Source: CAJINA01 sp964647585 (GTDB taxonomy: Bacteria > Desulfobacterota > Desulfobacteria > Desulfobacterales > CAJINA01). From it: DNA of 64,000 bases. Shown here piece after piece: positions 1 to 8,493 of the stretch. A program made the position numbers and the translations under genes. The first letter of the stretch is position 1, and the number at the start of each line of letters is the position of its first letter. Where the stretch lies: contig CAZYGG010000005.1 of the NCBI GenBank assembly GCA_964647585.1, forward strand, positions 1 to 64,000, given 5' to 3'. The notes under the pieces are model-generated. The model was not told the DNA's origin. It saw only the letters and a list, made by a program, of their open reading frames with translations, and ran no database searches.

Positions 1-1
1 G

Positions 2-2233
2 ATACAAAAGAGCCGGCCTGCCAATTATGAAGCTGAGGTGCCGGTGAGTATTGTAGTGGAAACCGCTAAAACAGATCTGGCGGTGAGTGGCCGCATTGAC
101 GGGGTCTACCGGGACACCGCGGGGTGCACGGTTGAGGAAATCAAGACAACCATGCGGGATCTCGAACAGATTAGCCGGGATCCGGATCCGGTGCACCTCG
201 GGCAGGCACGCTGCTATGCTTACATGTACGCCGTGGAAAAGAACCTGGCGAGCGTTGAGATCCACCTCACCTATTACCAGGTCGAAAGTGGCCAGGCGGC
301 GTCATGGGCACAGATTTACCCGATATCCGAGCTTGCGCTTTTTTTTAATACGATCGTGGACCGTTACCTGGCCCAGATCGAATTATGCCTGGACTGGCAG
401 GTATGCCGGAACGCCTCCATTGATGCTCTGGATTTTCCTTTTGACAACTATCGCGATGGACAGCGTGACATGGCCGTGGGTGTATACCGGGCGATTCGGG
501 ACCGGAGACAACTTCTGGTCCAGGCTGCCACTGGTATCGGCAAGACCATGGCAGCGCTTTTCCCGGCGATCAAGGCGATGGACGGCATTGAAAATCCGGT
601 GATACTGTATCTAACCGCCAGAACCACCGGCCGTCTGGCCGCCGACAAAGCCATTGGGGTCATGCGGGACAAGGGGCTCAGGCTGAAGACCCTGACCATA
701 ACCGCCAAGGACAAGATCTGTTTTCTGGCGGAAAGGTCCTGCCGCCCGGAGGATTGCGAATTTGCCAAGGGCTATTTTGACAGGGTTGATGGGGCTCTCG
801 AGGCTATTTTCCCCTCAGATGACTTTTCGCGCAGCCGCATCGAAGCCGTCGCCCGCGAGTTCGTTATCTGTCCCTTTGAGTTTTCCCTGGAGCTCATTTT
901 TTTTTCGGATTGCCTTATCTGTGATTATAATTACACTTTTGATCCCCGGGTATCGCTCAAGCGCCTTATCGTGGAATCCGACCGCAACTGCATCTACCTG
1001 GTGGATGAGGCGCACAACCTGGTGGATCGATCCCGGGAGATGTTCTCGGCGCAGATTGAAAAACAGGCTGTTTTGGATTTAAGGCGCAAAGTCCGCAACC
1101 CACTGCCGGCTCTGTTTAAAAGCCTGGGAAAAATTAACAGCTGGATGGTCACCGCAAGGAAACAGTGCCGGCAACTGCCCGGCGGTGCTTTTTCGCAAAG
1201 TCAGGCCCCTTTGGATCTGCTGACACGTTTGACGGATTTCGTCCGCAAGGCCGAAAAGTGGCTGGTTGATAATCTGAACACCCCTTTCCGCGAGAATCTG
1301 CTGGAGTTTTACTTTAAAAGCATTAATTTTTTAAAAACCGCTGATCAGTATAGAGACGAGTATGTCACCTTTATGGAACAATCCGGCGACAACCTCAGGA
1401 TCAAGCTTTTCTGTCTTGACCCTGCTAAGCGGCTGAAAGCGACTTTGGATACTAGTGCTGCGGCTGTTTTTTTCTCGGCCACCATGACTCCGGCTGTATA
1501 TTTTCGACGTTTGTTCGGCTGTCCGGCGGATACCGCCGCCATGCAGATCGGATCACCCTTTCCAGACGCCAACCTCGGACTTTTCGTGGCCGACCGGATT
1601 TCAACCCTGTATCGGCAAAGAGCCGCATCACTGGCGCAGCTGGGAGACATCCTGCAGGCCGTGGTGGCCCAAAAAAGTGGCAATTATCTTTTCTTCTTTC
1701 CCTCTTACCGTTACCTTGCCATGGTGCATGCGGCCGTTGTGCAGGCGCAGCCGGCGCTGCGTATCATCGTACAGACACCGGAGATGAACCACATTGAAAA
1801 AACAGCATTTTTACAGCATTTCCAGGAAAGGCGCGACGAGACCCTGATCGGATTTGCGGTATTGGGCGGCATATTCGGTGAAGGTATCGACCTGGTGGGG
1901 GACAAGTTGTCCGGGGCGGCAGTGGTCGGGGTCGGACTGCCGGGGATATCCTACGAGAATGAACTGATAAAAGCGTATTTTAATGCTACCGAAAAAGCAG
2001 GGTTTCAGTATGCGTACCAGTATCCGGGGATCAACCGTGTTTTACAGGGGGCCGGCAGAGTGATTCGCACGGCGCAAGACCGGGGTATCGTGTTGCTTGT
2101 GGATCAGCGCTATGGACGTCACAGCTATCGAACCATGCTTCCGAAACACTGGCGCCCTGTCAGGATACGCGACCCGGAGCATCTTGAGGCGGCTCTGGAT
2201 GACTTCTGGAACAACGGCGGCGTCGACAGCTGA
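2..2233 (+). CDS. DinG/XPD-family DNA helicase with N-terminal nuclease-like domain (5' partial)
   Basis: Superfamily 2 DNA helicase of the Rad3/XPD/DinG group. The frame is open to the left window edge; the first in-window start is GTG at 38, but conserved-looking residues (ANYEAEVPV) precede it, so the true start lies outside. The first ~110 residues resemble a PD-(D/E)xK (Cas4/RecB-like) fold, with the acidic-Lys pattern around VEEIKTT. Then come Walker A (ATGIGKT), a cysteine cluster (CFLAERSC, EDC, VIC) typical of the Fe-S domain, a DEAH box (VDEAHNLVD), a FFSATMT motif and a C-terminal QGAGRVIRT motif. All core helicase motifs are intact. The role is probably unwinding of damaged or structured DNA; the fused nuclease-like domain suggests processing. 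Family call is firm; specific function is inferred. Confidence 0.88.
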   Translation: MQKSRPANYEAEVPVSIVVETAKTDLAVSGRIDGVYRDTAGCTVEEIKTTMRDLEQISRDPDPVHLGQARCYAYMYAVEKNLASVEIHLTYYQVESGQAASWAQIYPISELALFFNTIVDRYLAQIELCLDWQVCRNASIDALDFPFDNYRDGQRDMAVGVYRAIRDRRQLLVQAATGIGKTMAALFPAIKAMDGIENPVILYLTARTTGRLAADKAIGVMRDKGLRLKTLTITAKDKICFLAERSCRPEDCEFAKGYFDRVDGALEAIFPSDDFSRSRIEAVAREFVICPFEFSLELIFFSDCLICDYNYTFDPRVSLKRLIVESDRNCIYLVDEAHNLVDRSREMFSAQIEKQAVLDLRRKVRNPLPALFKSLGKINSWMVTARKQCRQLPGGAFSQSQAPLDLLTRLTDFVRKAEKWLVDNLNTPFRENLLEFYFKSINFLKTADQYRDEYVTFMEQSGDNLRIKLFCLDPAKRLKATLDTSAAAVFFSATMTPAVYFRRLFGCPADTAAMQIGSPFPDANLGLFVADRISTLYRQRAASLAQLGDILQAVVAQKSGNYLFFFPSYRYLAMVHAAVVQAQPALRIIVQTPEMNHIEKTAFLQHFQERRDETLIGFAVLGGIFGEGIDLVGDKLSGAAVVGVGLPGISYENELIKAYFNATEKAGFQYAYQYPGINRVLQGAGRVIRTAQDRGIVLLVDQRYGRHSYRTMLPKHWRPVRIRDPEHLEAALDDFWNNGGVDS

Positions 2234-2393
2234 ACGGATAAATTTATTCGGTGGACTGGTATTGCACAAAGTGAAAGGGGAAAGTTTTCCAGAAAAGATG
2301 AAACGGAGGCAACACCTCCCAAGAAACCTTGCGCGGGGAGGCGGTTAGTCGATAGGGATGTTAGGCAGAGCTAGTGGATCAGGTTTAACCCGG

Positions 2394-2576
2394 TTACTTC
2401 TTGGTCGACGAATAACCGTCGGCGTACCATCCGCTGCCTTTCAATTCGAAAGTACAGAGGGACATGATCTTTTTGGCTTTCCGACCACATTCAGGGCAGG
2501 GTACCTCTTTGGTACCCAGCTTGACGAGTTCCTCGCTTAGGTGACCACATTCACATTCAAATTCATACACAGGCAT
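2394..2576 (-). CDS. FmdB-family zinc ribbon protein
   Basis: A 60-residue protein starting MPVYEFECECGH, the signature start of the FmdB/CxxC_CxxC_SSSS regulatory zinc-ribbon family. Cysteines occur as CEC (residues 8-10) and CPEC (27-30), which would bind one zinc, and the end is Ser-rich (YSSTKK). Such proteins are common and mostly uncharacterised; in a few species they regulate amide or formamide genes. The gene stands alone, convergent with the helicase gene. Function cannot be stated beyond the fold. Confidence 0.85.
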   Translation of the reverse strand: MPVYEFECECGHLSEELVKLGTKEVPCPECGRKAKKIMSLCTFELKGSGWYADGYSSTKK

Positions 2577-2746
2577 AAAAAACCTCGTAGTCCGTTATTT
2601 GCTTGATGACGGTATAATAAGATTCTTGCCCGTAAAGTCAAGGACGAAATCGAACAGGTGTCCAGCAGGGCCCCTCAAGACGGCCGGTACAACCTATAAC
2701 ATTTTGAAAATAAAAAAATATCCGTCCTTTCATTACTTAAAAGAAA

Positions 2747-2780
2747 GGGCCCCGACCTGTTCAAAATCAGGCCGGGGCCC
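2747..2780 (-). terminator. Rho-independent terminator for the small Cys-rich gene
   Basis: A 13-bp inverted repeat, GGGCCCCGACCTG paired with CAGGCCGGGGCCC (one mismatch), surrounds an 8-nt loop. On the minus strand it is followed by a T-rich run (TTTCTTTT), so it ends transcription coming from the minus-strand gene at 2861-3076. Confidence 0.8.
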
Positions 2781-2860
2781 CTGCGTAAGGTGATGCTGTC
2801 TTGTCTAATAGCGAAAAGTTGTGTATCATCATCCACTTAAAAGAGCATTGAATGATGTGA

Positions 2861-3076
2861 TTATTCGCTAATAAGGATAGTGAACGACTCAGCCGGTGAG
2901 AAATTCTTGACACTGGAAATACCACCGGCCAGCATTTTTTGGACATCGTCTATGAGTTTGCAGTTTGCAGCACACTTTGGAAGCATTGCCCGTTTGTGAC
3001 ATCGTTTACAGGGGCTTTCCAGAAGGTTGCCGATTTCAAAGTCGAATGTTGCGCATGTCGGTGGTCTCTTTTCCAT
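2861..3076 (-). CDS. small cysteine-rich protein of unknown function
   Basis: A 71-residue protein when started at the ATG at 3076, chosen because GGAGG lies 6 nt upstream. A longer in-frame start at 3133 lacks such a site. Six cysteines, several as PCKRCHKR and PKCAANC, suggest metal binding. I do not recognise a named family. A strong terminator follows at 2747-2780, which supports this being a real single-gene unit. Confidence 0.6.
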   Translation of the reverse strand: MEKRPPTCATFDFEIGNLLESPCKRCHKRAMLPKCAANCKLIDDVQKMLAGGISSVKNFSPAESFTILISE

Positions 3077-3614
3077 TTTGGCCTCCAGATAGCAAAATGT
3101 TCGATGATCAGGATTGGGGCAGCCGATTGGCATCTGGGTATCTAGCTACCCCCAAGGGAGATGTAGGTATTTAAATGCAATATATATACCCAGAAATGAT
3201 AGATTCAATATTATGTTGATAATTTTGGCCTGTTTTTGGAAAATCGATGGCTAAATCAAAGAAAATTGAGATCCATTGGCCCCTTATTTCAGTTAGGTGA
3301 ACGCCGATGTGCTCATTTTGGAGATAAAACTCTCCATACTATGGAGGCCTCCTATTTAAACCTACAATTTTTGAGGGTCAATATTATGTTGCTTGTTGTA
3401 TACGCCCCAGACGGTGATAAACCATGCCCCGGGGACAGGGGGTTGACCTTATAACCATCTTAATTTTTAATATAAAAAAGTATACTATAGATCAATTCAG
3501 TCTATGGATTGAAGTCACATGCTGAAGAAAGATTAAAAAAATGATTGCGTCAAAATATTGACACTTTTCGGGTGCTATGGACATTCTTCCATAATCGATA
3601 GTAAGGAGAGTAGC
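3077..3614. other. gene-free stretch upstream of the two-component operon
   Basis: About 540 bp without a convincing gene. It contains a short hairpin (GGAGA...TCTCC, 3320-3335) followed by a perfect palindrome GGAGGCCTCC at 3343-3352, and AT-rich sequence before the response regulator start. A TTGACA hexamer at 3558-3563 could be a -35 box, but no good -10 follows at the usual distance. Confidence 0.5.
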
Positions 3615-4292
3615 GTGCGACTTTTGCTGATAGAGGATGATCTTAAAATCGCCTCATTTATTATCAAGGGCTTTAAAGCGGCCGCTTTTGCGGTGGACCA
3701 TGCCGCCGATGGTATCCAGGGACTGGACCTTGCGCTGTGTGAGCCGTATGATGTTGTTATTGTAGATATTATGCTGCCTGAAAAGAATGGTTTGGACGTT
3801 ATTGAGGAGATGCGCAGGGCCAAGGTGATGACACCTGTCATCATTTTAAGCGCCAAGGATTCCATTGATGACCGGGTCCGGGGACTCCAGATAGGCGGTG
3901 ATGATTACCTGACCAAACCGTTCGCATTTTCTGAACTGATGGCACGGGTCCAGGCCCTCATCCGGAGGCAGAGCAATAGTGCCGAACCTACCCGGCTGGT
4001 AGCCGGAAAGCTCTCCATGGATCTGCTTACGCGTGTGGTCAGGCGCGGTGATAAGGAAATCGAATTGCAGCCACGTGAATATGCGCTTTTGGAATATCTT
4101 TTAAGGAACCGAGACAAAGTTGTCTCAAAAACAATGATCATGGAACATGTGTGGGATTATAATTTTGATCCCCAGACCAATGTTGTTGAAGCCAGAATCT
4201 GCCGGTTGCGTGACAAGGTGGATAAAAGTTTCAGTGAAAAGATGATTCAGACAGTACGCGGAGTCGGGTATGTCCTCAAAACCAGGCAGTAA
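3615..4292 (+). CDS. OmpR/PhoB-family response regulator
   Basis: Cytoplasmic DNA-binding response regulator of 225 residues from a GTG start at 3615; AAGGAGAG sits 4 nt upstream and the receiver fold begins at once (RLLLIEDD). Upstream in-frame codons add only non-conserved residues. The receiver domain (1-120) has the acidic pocket IEDD, phospho-acceptor D51 in IVDIMLP, the conserved Ser in ILSAKD and Lys in DYLTKPF. The winged-helix domain (130-225) has the typical ELQPREYALLEYLL and TVRGVGYVL motifs. The kinase gene overlaps its 3' end by 23 nt, so the pair is co-translated. Likely target: degP downstream. Confidence 0.93.
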   Translation: MRLLLIEDDLKIASFIIKGFKAAAFAVDHAADGIQGLDLALCEPYDVVIVDIMLPEKNGLDVIEEMRRAKVMTPVIILSAKDSIDDRVRGLQIGGDDYLTKPFAFSELMARVQALIRRQSNSAEPTRLVAGKLSMDLLTRVVRRGDKEIELQPREYALLEYLLRNRDKVVSKTMIMEHVWDYNFDPQTNVVEARICRLRDKVDKSFSEKMIQTVRGVGYVLKTRQ

Positions 4293-5685
4293 GTTTAGCC
4301 ATTCACTCGCTTTCCGGCTGACGCTCTGGTATGCGGTTGTTTTCGTGGGATCGCTATGTATTGCGTTTGGGGTGATTTATTTTTTATTGGCCCTGGAGTT
4401 CCGGGACAGGACCGACCGGGATCTTGAAAGACAGATCATCCATTTTTCGGCAATGCTGGCAATCAAGGACCTTGAAAGTGTCAAGGAAGCCGCCTTAATC
4501 GAGACCCAGGCGGCCGGTGAAAAGGAAGTTTTCCTGCGGATGCTGGCGCCTAACGGAGAAATTTTCCTTTCCTCTTCAAGAACTTACTGGCAGGATCTGA
4601 AGGTGAATGCCAAAGCGATCAGGCGGCTGCTGGAAGGCGAACGGGTCGTGAAAGAGACTGTTGCGTTGTCCGATGCCGGACGGGATGTAAGGACGATTTA
4701 TGGTTTCATCGGGCCGGGCGTCATCTTGCAATACGGCCAGTCCCTGGATGCGAACAAGCGCTTTCTCAAGGCGTTGGTGCGAATCTTTCTGGCAACGCTG
4801 GCGGTTCTTTTCGTCCTGGCGGTGGTTATCGGCCGGCTCTTATCGAAAAGGGCCCTCTCCGGTGTTGCGGCGGTAACCCTTACGGCCAGTCGCATATCAA
4901 GTGAATCCCTGCAGGAGCGCGTGATCGTCGAAAAGCAGTACGGTGATGAAATCGACCGACTTGCGGCAACTTTCAATACCATGTTGGATCGGATTGAAGA
5001 CCTGGTAACCGGTATCCGCGAGATGAATGATAATATCGCCCATGATCTGCGCAGCCCGATAACAAGGATTAGAGGCCTGGCTGAAGTCACCCTGACCACC
5101 GAGGCGACCCCCGGGGATTTTGAAACCATGGCCGGCAATACCATTGAAGAGTGCGATCGACTGCTGGATATGATTAACACCATGCTGATGATCTCAAAAA
5201 CGGAAGCCGGCGTGGGTCATCTGCACCTGGAAACCCTGGACCTGGCGGCTATTGTGGAGGAAGCCTGTGAGCTTTTCGGCCCCATGGCTGAAGATCGGCA
5301 AATCACGCTTACCTGCCATGCAGCGGGGCCGTTTATGTTCAGAGGTGATGTCAAGATGATCCAGAGGATGATTTCCAATCTTATGGACAACGCCATCAAG
5401 TACACCCACGCGTCAGGAGGGGTGCAGGTCACGGTTGATCGATTGAAAGACAACCCGACTATTCAGATTACCCTGGCCGATACGGGAACCGGTATCGATG
5501 CCCGGGACCTGCCCCTGGTTTTCAACCGCTTTTTCAGGTGTGATGAAAGCCGGTCGCTGCCGGGAACCGGGCTGGGGCTGAGCCTGGCCCGCGCCGTAGC
5601 CCGGGTCCATGGGGGTGAAATCGAGGTCACCAGCCGGAAAGAGCAGGGCTCCACCTTTACAGTCACCTTACCGGTCCAGCCGTAA
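4270..5685 (+). CDS. membrane sensor histidine kinase
   Basis: Partner kinase of the regulator just upstream (23-nt overlap). Inner-membrane protein of 471 residues: transmembrane segment at ~19-41, a ~120-residue periplasmic sensor domain, a second segment at ~170-192, HAMP linker, HisKA domain with phospho-acceptor H258 (NIAHDLRSPITR), then an ATPase domain with N box (NLMDNAIKYTH), G1 (DTGTGI) and G2 (GTGLGLSLAR). It is a standard Type I kinase with all catalytic boxes present. With a HtrA protease directly behind, the pair resembles envelope-stress systems such as CpxRA in arrangement, though orthology cannot be claimed. Confidence 0.93.
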   Translation: MSSKPGSKFSHSLAFRLTLWYAVVFVGSLCIAFGVIYFLLALEFRDRTDRDLERQIIHFSAMLAIKDLESVKEAALIETQAAGEKEVFLRMLAPNGEIFLSSSRTYWQDLKVNAKAIRRLLEGERVVKETVALSDAGRDVRTIYGFIGPGVILQYGQSLDANKRFLKALVRIFLATLAVLFVLAVVIGRLLSKRALSGVAAVTLTASRISSESLQERVIVEKQYGDEIDRLAATFNTMLDRIEDLVTGIREMNDNIAHDLRSPITRIRGLAEVTLTTEATPGDFETMAGNTIEECDRLLDMINTMLMISKTEAGVGHLHLETLDLAAIVEEACELFGPMAEDRQITLTCHAAGPFMFRGDVKMIQRMISNLMDNAIKYTHASGGVQVTVDRLKDNPTIQITLADTGTGIDARDLPLVFNRFFRCDESRSLPGTGLGLSLARAVARVHGGEIEVTSRKEQGSTFTVTLPVQP

Positions 5686-5712
5686 TTCCAAACCAAACAA
5701 ACATTACCAAAT

Positions 5713-5745
5713 GGTAATCTTCCGGTAATCTTCCGGTCAGCTTCG
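5713..5745 (+). promoter_or_regulatory. tandem 11-bp direct repeats, candidate response-regulator operator for degP
   Basis: Two perfect head-to-tail copies of GGTAATCTTCC (5713-5723 and 5724-5734) are followed by a degenerate third (GGTCAGCTTCG). A possible -10 (TAGAAT, 5751-5756) lies one promoter spacing downstream, so the repeats would cover the -35 region. Tandem sites about one helical turn apart are what OmpR/PhoB-type dimers bind; the adjacent regulator at 3615 is the obvious candidate. Confidence 0.55.
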
Positions 5746-5797
5746 TGTATTAGAATACGCCATTAGAAATGAAACGGTAAACCCAAGGAGGTCGTAT

Positions 5798-7246
5798 ATG
5801 CGCAGAAAATCATTATGGATATCAATGGGAATCGTGGTTCTCGCGGTGGGGCTGGTGGTCGCTGCCGGCCCGGGTACCGCGCTGGCCAAGAAAACAGAAA
5901 CAGTACAGATGGTGCCGGCAAATTTCAGTCTGCTGGCGAAAGAGGCCCGGCCGGCGGTTGTGAATATCCGGACTGTAAAGACCATCAAAGGCGGGGGGCG
6001 TGTTTTTCGGCATTTTTTCGGAAACCCGTTCGGGCAGGAGAACCCCTTTGGTGATAAGGACCCTTTTCATGATTTTTTCGGCCCCCAGAGAAAGGGCCCC
6101 CAGCGTGATTTTAAAGAGAGGAGCCTCGGCTCGGGTTTCATTATCGATAAGACCGGTTACATTGTTACCAACAACCATGTAATCGAAGGTGCCGATGAGA
6201 TTACCGTGAAGCTTTCCAATGAAAAGGAATACAAGGCCGAGGTCATCGGCCGGGATGCCAACACGGATATAGCCCTTATCAAAGTAGATGCCAAGGGCCT
6301 GGCGGCCCTTAAAATGGGTGATTCCGAATCGCTGGAAGTGGGCAACTGGGTCGTGGCCATCGGCAGTCCCTTCGGGCTCGAGCAGACGGTAACCGCCGGG
6401 ATCGTCAGTGCCAAGGGGCGGATCATCGGCTCCGGTCCCTATGACGATTTTATCCAGACCGACGCTTCCATCAATCCCGGCAACAGTGGCGGTCCCCTTC
6501 TAAATCTCGATGGAGAGGTTGTCGGTATCAACACCGCTATCGTGGCCCGGGGGCAGGGCATCGGCTTTGCCATACCCATTGACATGGCCGCAGACATCAT
6601 CGCCCAGCTGAAAACCGGCAAAGGCGTCACCCGGGGTTGGCTGGGTGTCGGTATTCAAAACCTGACGGGGGAGTTGAAAACATACTATAAGCTCGGCGAC
6701 AATACCGGGGTCCTGGTGTCACAGGTGTTTGCAGATGACCCGGCCGATAAAGCCGGCATAAAGGTCGGCGATATTATTCTCAAGGTTGATGGGCAGGCGA
6801 TCACTTCCAGCCGCGAGCTGTCCCGGATGATTGCCGGACTAGAGGTTGGCAAGCAGGCCCGGATTACGATCCTCAGAGATGGCAAGGAGATGACCCGGTC
6901 TGTAAAGTTGGCCAAGCGTGAAGACGGCCGGCAGGTCGCCAAAGCCGAACAGGAGAAAAGCGATGACCTGGGTATCAAGGTGACCGCCCTTACCAAGGAA
7001 ACCGCCCGACGCCTCGGCATTGATGAGGACGAAAAAGGCGTCCTGGTTACGGAAGTCGAACCGGGCGGCAAGGGTGACCGGGCCGGTATCCGCACCGCCG
7101 ATGTCATCAAGGAGATCAACCGCAAGCATGTCAGCAGCCTGAAAGAATATAAAAAGCTGCTCGGCAAAATTGATAGCGGTGATGAATTCAGCTTGCTTAT
7201 CCGGCGGCCCAACGCTGGGTTCCTGGTCATCCAGCTGGAAAAGTAG
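5798..7246 (+). CDS. degP: periplasmic serine protease Do (DegP/HtrA)
   Basis: Periplasmic protease/chaperone that degrades misfolded envelope proteins. 482 residues, full family length. It has an N-terminal signal peptide (basic start, hydrophobic core, ALA at ~28-30), a trypsin-like domain with catalytic triad H127 (NNHVIEG), D157 (NTDIALI) and S230 (NPGNSGGP), then two PDZ domains (~275-370 and ~390-480). A Phe/Gly-rich LA-loop-like segment lies at ~65-100. The start has an AAGGAGG site 6 nt upstream. It sits 112 bp after the two-component genes with tandem operator-like repeats between them, and is followed by a terminator. Confidence 0.95.
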   Translation: MRRKSLWISMGIVVLAVGLVVAAGPGTALAKKTETVQMVPANFSLLAKEARPAVVNIRTVKTIKGGGRVFRHFFGNPFGQENPFGDKDPFHDFFGPQRKGPQRDFKERSLGSGFIIDKTGYIVTNNHVIEGADEITVKLSNEKEYKAEVIGRDANTDIALIKVDAKGLAALKMGDSESLEVGNWVVAIGSPFGLEQTVTAGIVSAKGRIIGSGPYDDFIQTDASINPGNSGGPLLNLDGEVVGINTAIVARGQGIGFAIPIDMAADIIAQLKTGKGVTRGWLGVGIQNLTGELKTYYKLGDNTGVLVSQVFADDPADKAGIKVGDIILKVDGQAITSSRELSRMIAGLEVGKQARITILRDGKEMTRSVKLAKREDGRQVAKAEQEKSDDLGIKVTALTKETARRLGIDEDEKGVLVTEVEPGGKGDRAGIRTADVIKEINRKHVSSLKEYKKLLGKIDSGDEFSLLIRRPNAGFLVIQLEK

Positions 7247-7264
7247 TAAAGAGTCGGACGTATC

Positions 7265-7302
7265 AGGCCGCCTGGAAGCAGCCGTTTCCGGGCGGCCTTT
7301 TT
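7265..7302 (+). terminator. terminator after degP
   Basis: GGCCGCC...GGCGGCC stem, extended by TGGAA/TTCCG pairing, then a T run at 7298-7302. It lies 19 bp after the degP stop codon. Confidence 0.75.
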
Positions 7303-7311
7303 ATGCTACCC

Positions 7312-7408
7312 TTAAAAATCTGGTCCGCAGTGTCAAACTTGTTCCGCTATTTGGGAGCCTGTCCCGCTTCACGGGAGTCAGATATAACTGGCTATGCCGT
7401 GAAAGCTT
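7312..7408 (+). repeat. dispersed repeat R, copy 1
   Basis: Matches 13934-14009 along most of its length: both contain TTAAAAA-CTGGTCC, GCCTGTCCCGCTTC, CGGGAGTCAGA and TGGCTATGCCGT in the same order. Non-coding, with an internal hairpin (CCCGCTTCRCGGG). Mobility or function unknown. Confidence 0.6.
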
Positions 7409-7540
7409 GTTGTCAGTCGTGATCTAAACCCTCCACCTCTGGTTGAGGACCCAGAGAGGTTCTACCGGTCCAGGGGAGTATCAGCGGCTGTAATCTCCTG
7501 CTAGATCATATCGGACCTGCCTGCCACAATGTAAGGTTGC

Positions 7541-7710
7541 GTTACTTTTCTTTTCCGAAAAAGAAAAGTAACCAAAAGAAATCGCCCTGTTACGCGGCCC
7601 TTCGGGCTGCCCTGTGCTTCTCGGAAAGGGCGGGCTCAGCGCAACTCGCTGCGCTCAAACAGCACTTCGCCTTTCTCGCCCTTTCCTGCGATGCTCGGCG
7701 CGTCACAAAG
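7541..7710. repeat. palindrome-headed intergenic repeat element
   Basis: Starts with a perfect 12-bp inverted repeat, GTTACTTTTCTT (7541-7552) and AAGAAAAGTAAC (7561-7572). Further small hairpins follow (CGGCCCTTCGGGCTG; GAGCGCAGCGAGTTGCGC in reverse). Elements beginning with this palindrome are familiar from intergenic regions of many proteobacteria; this is recall, not a search. An open frame through it is not convincing as a gene. The rest of 7409-7793 shows nothing else I can name. Confidence 0.5.
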
Positions 7711-7793
7711 GGGAAAGGTCAAAACCAAATGATCGTCACCCCGCTTTCAGGGGCATCCGGAGGCCTCACGCTATGCGGGAGGAACATTAATGC

Positions 7794-8321
7794 CTACTCG
7801 GGAAGCCGGACTACCAGCACCGGTTTCAGACAGCGGCGCAGCACCCGTCGCGAGGTGCTGCCCATCATGGCGTCTGCAAAGACGCCGTGGCCATGGGTCC
7901 CCATCACGATGAGGTCGAAATCTTTCTCGTTCACCTGGTTAAGGATCTGTTCCACCGGGTTCCCCCGCTTAACCAGGATTTCACCTGTTTTAAAAGCCGG
8001 CTCAGGGAGATTTCCCTGAGCGTTATTGCTTAATTGTCCTAAAAGATCTTCAATCGGGGCCCTGCTTTGCATGAGCTTGCCGGTCAGGCTGCTGCGGGCT
8101 TCGTCTTCATGCCTCTGTTTGATCTCTTCCCAACCTTGCTGCGAAATATACCCGACCACCTTGTTGTCAAAATCAGGGATGTCTTCGATCACATGTAGCA
8201 TGGAGAGCTCGGCTCGATAATGACTGGCTAGGCTCACGGCATAGGCGAAGGCGTGGTAGGCATTGGGGGAAAGGTCGGTGGCGTACAAAATTTTTCTAAT
8301 CTGAATGTCTGGCAGATTCAT
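7794..8321 (-). CDS. universal stress protein (UspA family)
   Basis: A 175-residue single-domain Usp protein. It starts IRKILYATDLSPNAYHAFAYAVSLA and has the C-terminal nucleotide-binding signature VMGTHGHGVFADAMMGSTSRRVLRRCLKPVLVV shared by ATP-binding family members (G-2x-G-9x-G-S/T type). An insertion of ~25 residues around 80-110 makes it longer than the usual 140-150. AAGGAG lies 6 nt before the ATG. Cytoplasmic; its binding partner is unknown. Confidence 0.9.
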   Translation of the reverse strand: MNLPDIQIRKILYATDLSPNAYHAFAYAVSLASHYRAELSMLHVIEDIPDFDNKVVGYISQQGWEEIKQRHEDEARSSLTGKLMQSRAPIEDLLGQLSNNAQGNLPEPAFKTGEILVKRGNPVEQILNQVNEKDFDLIVMGTHGHGVFADAMMGSTSRRVLRRCLKPVLVVRLPE

Positions 8322-8493
8322 TGGATTCTCCTTGTTTTCATTAGGGCAAAACTGAACAGCTGGTTTTACGGTGTTCCTTCAGCCTGCGGTCTTTGGCCGA
8401 AAAGCCTGAATCCGGCCAAGTACCATCAAAGGGCTTGGGTCAGACGACCCTTAAGGGGGCCATCCAGAGCATAGCCCTTTGAGCCAGGATTCT

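Noticed and set aside
3236..3454. A 72-codon plus-strand frame before the response regulator
   Set aside because: No ribosome site and no family resemblance; short frames are expected by chance.
7537..8019. A 160-codon plus-strand frame
   Set aside because: Covers the palindromic repeat and the antisense of the Usp gene.
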